Shown here one piece after another: positions 9,658-16,406 of a DNA stretch of 64,000 nucleotides. The DNA is from Francisella uliginis (GTDB taxonomy: Bacteria; Pseudomonadota; Gammaproteobacteria; Francisellales; Francisellaceae). The notes beneath the pieces are model-generated. The model saw only the letters and a program-made list of their open reading frames with translations, was not told the DNA's origin and did not search any database. Every line of letters starts with the position of its first letter. The stretch's first letter is position 1. Made by a program: the position numbers and the translations under genes. Location: contig NZ_CP016796.1 in NCBI RefSeq assembly GCF_001895265.1, positions 682,001 through 746,000 of the forward strand, written 5' to 3'.

Positions 9658-10065
9658 TTAATCTAAGGTAAGAATGTTATCATTGTCTGACTCACCAACT
9701 TTTTTAGGGTTAGCTGTTTCGTCATCTTCACCTTCATTTACATTGATTCCATAACCGAATTCACGAGCATAAACTCCTTGTTCAGTTTCTTTAGAAAATA
9801 CTTCTAAAACTGCTTCCATAGGAATATTTACAGATAGAGGCTCACCATCAAAAGTAGCTTCGAATGTTATATGGTTATCATCTATATTTAGATTTTGAAT
9901 TGCTTGTGGAGATAAATCTAACAGTATTTTCTTATCTTCATCTATATAGTTTGTCGGAACCACTACATCTTCGTACTCAGTATCAATAAGTACATATGGA
10001 GTAAAACCATGATCAACTAACCATTCATATGTTGCCTTAACTATATAGGCTCTAAGCATAGCCAT
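9658..10065 (-). CDS. mglB: MglB (SspB family ClpXP specificity-enhancing factor)
   Basis: A 135-residue SspB-like protein. The start is MAMLRAYIVKATYEWLVDHG, and the C-terminal end is an acidic tail with ILTLD, typical of the ClpX-binding tail of SspB. SspB delivers ssrA-tagged proteins to ClpXP. In Francisella it forms the mglAB operon with the virulence regulator mglA. A longer frame reaches 10110, but the AAGGAG site lies just before the ATG at 10065, and mglA ends at 10067. The layout TAA-T-ATG fits this start and implies translational coupling. Confidence 0.93.
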   Translation of the reverse strand: MAMLRAYIVKATYEWLVDHGFTPYVLIDTEYEDVVVPTNYIDEDKKILLDLSPQAIQNLNIDDNHITFEATFDGEPLSVNIPMEAVLEVFSKETEQGVYAREFGYGINVNEGEDDETANPKKVGESDNDNILTLD

Positions 10066-10066
10066 A

Positions 10067-10684
10067 TTAAGCTCCTTCTCCTTTGATAGTTTTGATGAAA
10101 TTAGGTTCACTAAGTAGATCTTTTATTTCCTTGATAATATTTTTATCTTTAGTTGGGATAGAGATCTTTAACTTAATAAAATAATAAAAAACAAAAGTTA
10201 TTATAAGAGTTAAAACATTGATATTCTGAGCATCGGGATTGCTCTCAGCATTTACTTCTCTTTCATTAACGATTGTTCTATATGTACTAATTAAATCCTT
10301 TTGCATCATTTTTTTTATTTGCTCAGCTTCTTGGTCACCTAAGTAAGGATCTTGAAGCTTAATGATGTTCTGTAAGAATGTTTTATTAACGTGTTCCAAT
10401 AGGATTCTCGCATTTGCTCGCTGTTTTGGAAAAACAGGAAACATAGGAGGGAAAGGGTATAAGTCTTCAATGGCTTCAATAACTACATTAAGTCTATATA
10501 CAGCAAAGTCTTCTGTAGTTAATGTAGGAATATTACCATTAGGTGTAATGATATTTAATTCTTCTAAATGTTTTGAGTTTTCTTGATCTGAAACATCTAT
10601 GATTTTAGCATTAGCACCTTTGATAGATAGTATCATACGGACTATGTCGCTATAGATATCATCCTTTTTTGTGTATAAAACCAA
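10067..10684 (-). CDS. mglA: MglA (SspA-family virulence transcription regulator), TTG start
   Basis: A 205-residue SspA-like protein with a thioredoxin/GST fold. From memory it is very close to Francisella MglA (DDIYSDIVRMI, HLEELNIITPNGNIPTL, EDLYPFPPMFPVFPKQRANA). In Francisella, MglA pairs with SspA, binds RNA polymerase and, with ppGpp and PigR, activates the pathogenicity island genes. The frame starts with TTG at 10684, preceded by AGGAGG at 8-9 bp. No in-frame ATG lies nearby upstream, so the start codon is unusual. It lies between rpsI and mglB on the same strand. Confidence 0.95.
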   Translation of the reverse strand: MVLYTKKDDIYSDIVRMILSIKGANAKIIDVSDQENSKHLEELNIITPNGNIPTLTTEDFAVYRLNVVIEAIEDLYPFPPMFPVFPKQRANARILLEHVNKTFLQNIIKLQDPYLGDQEAEQIKKMMQKDLISTYRTIVNEREVNAESNPDAQNINVLTLIITFVFYYFIKLKISIPTKDKNIIKEIKDLLSEPNFIKTIKGEGA

Positions 10685-10747
10685 GGTTTTATCCTCCTAG
10701 TGATAAAATAAAAAGAATAATAAAAGAGTGTAATATAATAAAGTATA

Positions 10748-11137
10748 TTAACGCTTAGAGAATTGTCTTCTTCTACGAGCTTTTCTAAGACCAAATTTCT
10801 TACGCTCAACTTTACGTGGGTCACGAGTTACGAAACCTGCTTCACGAAGAGCTGGTTTAAGATCTTCATCATATTCGATAAGAGCTCTAGTAACACCAAG
10901 ACGGATAGCACCAGCTTGACCAGTAGTTCCACCACCTTTTACAGTTACTTTAAAGTCAAAGCTATCTGTATTGTTAGTTAAGTCTAAAGGTTGTCTAACA
11001 ACCATGCAATCTGTTTCACGACATAGGTATTGCTCTAATGGAAGACCATTAACGATGAATTGACCAGTACCTTTTTTCATAAATACACGAGCTACAGAAC
11101 TTTTACGACGACCTGTACCATAATTATATTCTGACAT
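10748..11137 (-). CDS. rpsI: 30S ribosomal protein S9
   Basis: A 129-residue S9 protein beginning [18 protein letters not shown] and ending in the basic tail [17 protein letters not shown], whose last residues contact P-site tRNA. A longer frame begins at 11146, but the AAAGGA site sits directly on that ATG, whereas it is 8 bp from the ATG at 11137, so the shorter start is preferred. It is co-transcribed with rplM. Confidence 0.97.
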   Translation of the reverse strand: MSEYNYGTGRRKSSVARVFMKKGTGQFIVNGLPLEQYLCRETDCMVVRQPLDLTNNTDSFDFKVTVKGGGTTGQAGAIRLGVTRALIEYDEDLKPALREAGFVTRDPRKVERKKFGLRKARRRRQFSKR

Positions 11138-11152
11138 TTTTACCATCCTTTA

Positions 11153-11581
11153 TTAAATATTTTGAGCTTGAGGTTGTTGAGCTGTATGTGGGTGAGTTTC
11201 ACCAGCATAAACTTTTAACTTTTTGAACATTGCACGACCTAGTGGAGTTCTAGGAAGCATACCTTTTACAGCTTTTTCAATAGCTCTTTCTGGATGAGTT
11301 GCTATTAGCTTCTCAAAAGATACTGATTTGATACCGCCAATATAGCCTGTGTGATGGTGGTAGATTTTACCTTTTCTTTTGTTACCAGTTACAGCTACTT
11401 TCTCAGCATTTACGATAACAACATAGTCACCAGTATCCATGTGAGGAGTATATTCTGGTTTGTTTTTACCTCTTAGGATCATTGCTACTTCTGTAGCTAG
11501 ACGACCTAAAGTTTTATCTGTAGCATCAATCAAAAGCCATTCTCTCTTGATATTTGATGGTTTTGCAGTAAACGTTTTCAT
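11153..11581 (-). CDS. rplM: 50S ribosomal protein L13
   Basis: A 142-residue L13 protein, the same length as in E. coli, starting [20 protein letters not shown]. It contains [15 protein letters not shown] and [19 protein letters not shown]. The upstream extension to 11608 is rejected because an AAAGGAAAAAAG ribosome-binding site precedes the ATG at 11581. It is the first gene of the rplM-rpsI operon, followed by mglA and mglB on the same strand. Confidence 0.97.
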   Translation of the reverse strand: MKTFTAKPSNIKREWLLIDATDKTLGRLATEVAMILRGKNKPEYTPHMDTGDYVVIVNAEKVAVTGNKRKGKIYHHHTGYIGGIKSVSFEKLIATHPERAIEKAVKGMLPRTPLGRAMFKKLKVYAGETHPHTAQQPQAQNI

Positions 11582-11751
11582 CTTTTTTCCTTTATTTATT
11601 GTTGTCAATTACTCAGTTTTTGCAAAAAATTCTTAATTTTGCGAACAAATATAGCTCGTCTTACTTTAAAAATTTAAGCAGTCTATATAATACATTTTCT
11701 ATATTAGATAAGCAAATAGTTTATTTAAATATTTTAAGGTAATTATATGAT

Positions 11752-11805
11752 AAATATATTTATCTTCCTTCTTCCATTTTACTAATTGTATCGTGGCTAA
11801 ATGTT
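11752..11805. repeat. left copy of a 54-bp direct repeat (duplicated 3' end of budA)
   Basis: The stretch matches 15423-15476 at 53 of 54 positions (one g/a difference) in the same orientation. The right copy is the last 46 bp of the acetolactate decarboxylase gene, including its stop codon, plus 8 bp. The left copy sits 3.67 kb away, just beyond the end of the 1031-residue protein gene. This is the pattern left when DNA inserts at the 3' end of a gene and duplicates or recreates it. Confidence 0.9.
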
Positions 11806-14800
11806 CTTAAATATACATTTAATTACATATTCTATATTTCTGATAATGTATTTAGCTGGAGGAGGCTCTATTTTTCCATGTAAAACATTCATATAGTATT
11901 TCCTAATATCATCAAGCCAACCATAGCTATCCATTATTTTAATAATATGAACATAAGTGTTGGGTAAGTTATTTGTAATTGGTTGGATTATTATAAGAGC
12001 TATCAAAACATCTAATACCCCTTTATTAATAACATATCTATAGTTTTTCTCGTGTAATTCTAATATAGTATCGATAAAATTATCTTCATTGATAAGTGCC
12101 AGAGAGTTACTAACCATGGTAAGATTAAGTCTAAGTTTTTCAAACATTACCTCAAAGATTCTATCTTCAGTTATTATCTGGTAATTTTCCTTCCAGCTTA
12201 GTGCTAAAGCTTGTAATTCTTGTTGTCCAATTGCTGAAGCCAGATCATTTCCTATTTTAAATGGTAAAGATATTTCAGTATCGTCAACCACCTTTGAATG
12301 ATCAATATTAAATATTATTTTCTTCAGATGCTCTGATAATTGTTTTACTTGTGTTTTACCTAATGATGAGCTTAAAATTTTTCCATTTTCTGTGGAAATA
12401 CTTAATAGTTCATCTTGCTTATTTAGATTATTTATATAATCACAGAGCCAGGCATAGCTTGTTTCTTGAATATAAACATCTTCTCTTTTAAAAATATCTT
12501 CAAGCTTACCGTTATAATTTAGAAAAAGGATAGATGATAATGTAAGTAATTTTTTCACTTCTTTAGTGTGGTAATTAATATTACAAGAGTTGAAAGATAA
12601 TTCAGGTCTTTCCAGCAAGACAGCTATTAAACTTAGATATTTATCGTAGTTTCCAGCAAGATTCCAAAACGAGATATTAGTACCATCACTATGATTTTTA
12701 AGATTATTTTCTTTGTACTTACTGTTTTCCTCAAGCATTAATAATAATTTACTAAAAGGATTTTTTGATTCTAAATCTATTTGAATTGGTTTAACAAACC
12801 TTGAATTTTCAATATTTGAAATTATTATATTTGTAATAGTGTGAAATAATGATTTTTTTTCATAACTATCATTTAATCGAATAGCATTAATTCTTGTACT
12901 ATTCACTGCCTCCAAATTAAACTTTTCATAATAAACGCTATCAATCTTCGTGAAAATATTTGAATCAAGATAGTACTTTCCATCTTTATAATAAATACTA
13001 TTACTCTCGCTAATAATATCCTGATATTTATTTTCATTATTAATTATTAAGTCAAAATATAGTTTGCATAAATTTTCTTTTTTAGAGTGACTTAGGTTAT
13101 AGATGTTTAATGATAAAATCATATCATTAATAACTTCTATAGCTTTATTAGAATCTTTCTCTACACACAAGATAAATGATGAAACTGTGCCAATAAAATA
13201 AAACTCTAAATCTTTTTTATGTGCTAATAAAAATGCTAAAGCTTCTTTTTCAACCGTTTCATTAATCCTTATTGAGAATTTATGAAAATGATTGTAAGCA
13301 GAAGATAATAAAAGCCTAGCACTTTTTAATGTTTTAGAAACCTTCCAATTCTTTAAGAAATATTCAAATGCTTTATCGTACATATTATAGTCAATATAAA
13401 TATCTCCTATGTAATCAGAATATTGATTTTGATCTATATATTCTAAAAGGTTCTCAAAATCATTTATGTGCAAAGACTTATCATTTTTACATTTTTCCAA
13501 TACATAATATGACATACTATCAAATTTATCTATTTTTGATATTGCTACATTAATATATTCAGTGGACATATTTAATTTTTCGAACAATTCAATAGCACTT
13601 ACTACTTTTATGTACTTAATATCTTCATTTTTAACAAACTTATTTAAGACATTTACATCATCTTTTGTAATCGTATCTTTATTATGATTTTTTATATATA
13701 AATATGATAAAAACAACTCAAAACTTTCATTTTTATCATTTTTTATTTTCTTTAAGACATCATCGTTAATATTTGAACCTAGATTAACACAACTCATTAC
13801 ATAACAATATATTGCATAATCTATATCAATTATGAGCCCAATATTGTTTTCAAAAAAATCTTTTGCATTTTTATATTCTGGCTTTAATAACAAAGATACA
13901 TAATTTATTAATAAGGCTTTGTTACTATTATCATTACTTAAGTTTGTCTGTATTCTCTGATTGTCTATAGGAATATCTTTTATAGCCGAGTATTGCAAAT
14001 AATGCCTATCAAACAAAACATTTTCATTTTTTTCATAGAAATCAATATATTCATCTTTCATTTCTAGAAGAAGTAATACAAAAGCATTTAAATTAATAAG
14101 ATGATTTATCACAACTTCACTAAAGTGCTCTTTAGCGCTAAAAATATTACTCAATGAGTCTAGAAAAGTAGTAAGGCTTTTTTTATCAAATTTATTAAAC
14201 GATTGAAGAGAATTATTAATGATATTTTCTACAAAAAACTGTTGGGCATGAAACTTGTTTAAAAATTTTGGAGAATTTTCTAGAACAAGCTGAAAATATT
14301 TTTCTGCTTGTTGTAAATCATCAAGATTATTATTTTTATAGTATGAGCTTAGAAAAACATTTGCAGCTAAAAAAATATCTTCTTTTTCTTTTGTGGGTAG
14401 TTGATCAAATAAACCTTTTACTTTTTCTAAATTGCTTGAATACACTGCAAAAATAAGCTCAAAATAGTTATCTGACTTAGTTACTTGTTCCTCGTCTTTT
14501 AGATATTTGATTAATTTATTAAACTCTTCATATTTGTTATCTATAGATAGCAAAACTAGCATGCATTCATTAAATTTATTACTACTATAATCAGAATAAT
14601 TTTCATTTATAGTTTCAGCTAGGCTTTTTGCTTTATCAATATTTGATAACTCTAAGTAAAACTCTATTTTTTTTACTAAAAATCCATGTTTTGATTTTCG
14701 ATGTGTGTGTTCTTTTAAAGCTTTATCAAGTTTTTCAAAAGCTTTTATAATATTTCCACTATAAAAAAAGTCATTAATACTATCTAATAAAGTTTCAATT

Positions 14801-14892
14801 TCTGAAGAATTATTATTGTCTTGTTTACCAATAAAAGTATTGTTTTTGTTTGAACCAAAAATAGTAGATAACTTAAACATTATTTTCATCAT
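11797..14892 (-). CDS. large helical-repeat (TPR-like) protein with N-terminal Asn/Gly motif and possible C-terminal PIN-like domain
   Basis: A 1031-residue, Lys/Asn-rich cytoplasmic protein. Residues 7-27 (KLSTIFGSNKNNTFIGKQDN then N) match residues 37-57 of the upstream membrane microprotein at 14 of 21 positions. Such GSN-NT-IG strings resemble bacterial amyloid signalling motifs. Residues 30 to about 640 look like helical-hairpin (TPR-like) repeats, with units such as NIIKAFEKLDKAL and NLDDLQQAEKYFQLVLENSP. Residues 740-930 recall PIN-like C-terminal domains of TPR proteins (FWNLAGNYDKYLSL; LTLSSILFL; LALSWKENYQIITEDRIFE with E909, D910), though the usual first Asp appears to be Thr784. 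No signal peptide or membrane segment is seen. The gene overlaps the microprotein gene by 20 bp. The start may be any of Met1, 2 or 5. Confidence 0.7.
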   Translation of the reverse strand: MMKIMFKLSTIFGSNKNNTFIGKQDNNNSSEIETLLDSINDFFYSGNIIKAFEKLDKALKEHTHRKSKHGFLVKKIEFYLELSNIDKAKSLAETINENYSDYSSNKFNECMLVLLSIDNKYEEFNKLIKYLKDEEQVTKSDNYFELIFAVYSSNLEKVKGLFDQLPTKEKEDIFLAANVFLSSYYKNNNLDDLQQAEKYFQLVLENSPKFLNKFHAQQFFVENIINNSLQSFNKFDKKSLTTFLDSLSNIFSAKEHFSEVVINHLINLNAFVLLLLEMKDEYIDFYEKNENVLFDRHYLQYSAIKDIPIDNQRIQTNLSNDNSNKALLINYVSLLLKPEYKNAKDFFENNIGLIIDIDYAIYCYVMSCVNLGSNINDDVLKKIKNDKNESFELFLSYLYIKNHNKDTITKDDVNVLNKFVKNEDIKYIKVVSAIELFEKLNMSTEYINVAISKIDKFDSMSYYVLEKCKNDKSLHINDFENLLEYIDQNQYSDYIGDIYIDYNMYDKAFEYFLKNWKVSKTLKSARLLLSSAYNHFHKFSIRINETVEKEALAFLLAHKKDLEFYFIGTVSSFILCVEKDSNKAIEVINDMILSLNIYNLSHSKKENLCKLYFDLIINNENKYQDIISESNSIYYKDGKYYLDSNIFTKIDSVYYEKFNLEAVNSTRINAIRLNDSYEKKSLFHTITNIIISNIENSRFVKPIQIDLESKNPFSKLLLMLEENSKYKENNLKNHSDGTNISFWNLAGNYDKYLSLIAVLLERPELSFNSCNINYHTKEVKKLLTLSSILFLNYNGKLEDIFKREDVYIQETSYAWLCDYINNLNKQDELLSISTENGKILSSSLGKTQVKQLSEHLKKIIFNIDHSKVVDDTEISLPFKIGNDLASAIGQQELQALALSWKENYQIITEDRIFEVMFEKLRLNLTMVSNSLALINEDNFIDTILELHEKNYRYVINKGVLDVLIALIIIQPITNNLPNTYVHIIKIMDSYGWLDDIRKYYMNVLHGKIEPPPAKYIIRNIEYVIKCIFKNI

Positions 14893-15076
14893 TCTTATTT
14901 ATACAATTATTATTTTGGGTACCAATGATAGTGTTGCTATCATTTGACCCTATAATTGTTGAAATTTTATTTGATTGTTTACTACTTAAATCTTTCTTTT
15001 TAACTTTCAAGACATAGGTCTTATGTGCAAATATTCCACCTAAAAAACTTATTACAGCTATAATTATTTCTTTCAT
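14873..15076 (-). CDS. membrane-anchored microprotein with amyloid-like Asn/Gly motif
   Basis: A 67-residue protein. Residues 3-18 form a single hydrophobic helix, followed by a basic stretch (KVKKKDLSSK) that should face the cytoplasm. Residues 37-57 hold KISTIIGSNDSNTIIGTQNN then N. The same motif opens the 1031-residue protein encoded next, with a 20-bp gene overlap. Matching motifs on a membrane partner and a large cytoplasmic partner suggest that they interact through them. That is inference. No homologue is recognised. Confidence 0.6.
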   Translation of the reverse strand: MKEIIIAVISFLGGIFAHKTYVLKVKKKDLSSKQSNKISTIIGSNDSNTIIGTQNNNCINKNDENNV

Positions 15077-15132
15077 AATTTTGTACCTTAATCTTCTTTA
15101 ACAACCATTTTCTCATATGTTCTGATAATAAA

Positions 15133-15169
15133 AGTTAATTAGAGTATTATAAAACTCTAATTAACTTTT
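15133..15169. terminator. AT-rich perfect inverted repeat, possible terminator
   Basis: The arms aaaagttaattagag and ctctaattaactttt are perfect complements around a short loop (tattataaaa). This gives a 15-bp stem flanked by A and T tracts. It lies 60-90 bp upstream of the microprotein gene on the minus strand. It could terminate transcription from either direction and isolate the microprotein operon from budA readthrough. Confidence 0.55.
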
Positions 15170-15237
15170 AAGTTTGTATGATTTTATTATAAGTTAGATA
15201 TAAATAATTTAAAATAAGCTTACTTAACTCAGTAAAC

Positions 15238-15380
15238 TGATCTATTAAAGAAATTTCTAGAGATATAGCTAGGTAGTGATAAAAACTCTTTTTCTGAATA
15301 TTGTAGGAAAAGGTTATAATTATGATGATAGCAGAGTAGTAGGTTAATTTTTTGATATAAACTGAGAGTTTTAGTTATCC
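15238..15380 (-). pseudogene. decayed fragment of the flavoprotein gene 3' region
   Basis: The sequence aligns along its length with 18471-18618, part of the C-terminal coding region of the FAD oxidoreductase gene. Shared runs include atgatagcag-ggtagta-like stretches and ttttttgatat. Gaps and stops break the frame. It lies inside the segment bounded by the 54-bp direct repeats, while the intact gene lies outside. It is therefore a diverged second copy, not a recent duplication. Confidence 0.65.
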
Positions 15381-15422
15381 TTAACTAATGTCTTTGTTAT
15401 CTAGATATATAAATTGTTTATG

Positions 15423-15476
15423 AAATATATTTATCTTCCTTCTTCCATTTTACTAATTGTATCATGGCTAAATGTT
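15423..15476. repeat. right copy of the 54-bp direct repeat (native 3' end of budA)
   Basis: This is the in-gene copy of the repeat described at 11752-11805. It covers the last 46 bp of the budA coding sequence, including the stop, and 8 bp beyond. Only one position differs between the copies. Confidence 0.9.
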
Positions 15477-16195
15477 TCTATAGTAGCATTTTGATATTCT
15501 TTAGTATCTGGCAACATGATTGTAAAGTTATTCATTTTTTCTATCTGGGCATTAACTTGTGCAGATTTAAAGCTATATACGTGGTAGACATGTGATAAAT
15601 TTTTTGTAATAAAGTGGAAATGAAAGCCTGGGACTGCAATGCTAGATAAATATTTAGGACTATATATACCAATCATTGTACCTTCGACATTTTTTAAGTC
15701 ATGAAACTTTTGATTTTCAGCGATCCACTGACTTAGAGTATATCCTTTTTTAGCTGGAGGGATTGTTCTAGCGTGAATTTTTGAGAATTTTCCTTTAATT
15801 TTAATTATATAAAAGTAATTGTCACCATAAAGTTTGTCTTTGATAATGGATAATACCTTTGGAATGGTTAGATCGTTATAATTAGAGTTTATTTGTGGTT
15901 TTGAAAAGCTAAACACATCAGCAAAAGGTACTGTTATGTCATTTTTAAGAGGTATTGCTTTACCACTGACGTCACTAAGATAAGCCTTACCTTTAAATAT
16001 TATCATTTCACCTTTAGCGCCTTGTATAGTACCAAGACCATATTGACCTTTACTTTCTAAATTTTTTAGAGTTATATCACTAGAATATATGCTTCTTGTT
16101 AAAGAGGTAATATTTCCTGCTTGATAAATAGTATTAAAAGCAAATAAATGGTTTGAAGTAATTAATAAAGTTAGTGAGAGTATTATTTTTTTCAC
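15431..16195 (-). CDS. budA: secreted alpha-acetolactate decarboxylase
   Basis: A 254-residue member of the acetolactate decarboxylase family, which converts 2-acetolactate to acetoin using zinc. Visible family features are the GLGTIQGAKGEMIIFKGKAY segment, the Glu-rich core and the zinc-binding run PGFHFHFI followed by a further His in LSHVYHVYS. A signal peptide (MKKIILSLTLLITSNHLFA) predicts export, as in several other family members. The gene's final 46 bp form one arm of the flanking direct repeat. No acetolactate synthase gene lies nearby. Confidence 0.85.
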   Translation of the reverse strand: MKKIILSLTLLITSNHLFAFNTIYQAGNITSLTRSIYSSDITLKNLESKGQYGLGTIQGAKGEMIIFKGKAYLSDVSGKAIPLKNDITVPFADVFSFSKPQINSNYNDLTIPKVLSIIKDKLYGDNYFYIIKIKGKFSKIHARTIPPAKKGYTLSQWIAENQKFHDLKNVEGTMIGIYSPKYLSSIAVPGFHFHFITKNLSHVYHVYSFKSAQVNAQIEKMNNFTIMLPDTKEYQNATIETFSHDTISKMEEGR

Positions 16196-16406
16196 AAGTA
16201 TATTCCAAGTTTATATAATAACTAGCTTAGTTTCTATAATATACCTTTGCGTGTAATTTTCAATTGCTTTAGTTTGGTAGAATATAAACTATAAGGTTTG
16301 TGACAGTTTTTTCTAAAGTTTATAAATAATTGTGATTGTGATGAGAAAGTTATATATGATTTATGCTTGTCGAAAAAAAATCAAAGAATAAGAGAGTTTG
16401 TTATTA

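Larger units (their letters stand above)
15077..15430. other. intergenic stretch holding a flavoenzyme gene relic
   Basis: About 350 bp lie between the microprotein gene and budA. No intact gene is visible. The part 15238-15380 is a decayed copy of the 3' end of the flavoprotein gene at 18414, listed separately. The last 8 bp belong to the 54-bp direct repeat. The stretch 15135-15170 contains an AT-rich inverted repeat (agttaattagag with ctctaattaact, about 12 bp per arm) that could act as a terminator or bidirectional hairpin. Confidence 0.6.

Noticed and set aside
10066-10110. Longer N terminus for MglB starting at 10110
   Set aside because: It lies inside mglA, has no ribosome-binding site, and the AAGGAG directly before 10065 marks the usual SspB-like start.
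11752-15476. Insertion sequence or prophage as explanation for the direct repeats
   Set aside because: No transposase, integrase, terminal inverted repeat or phage gene is visible in the segment; 54 bp is far longer than an IS target duplication.
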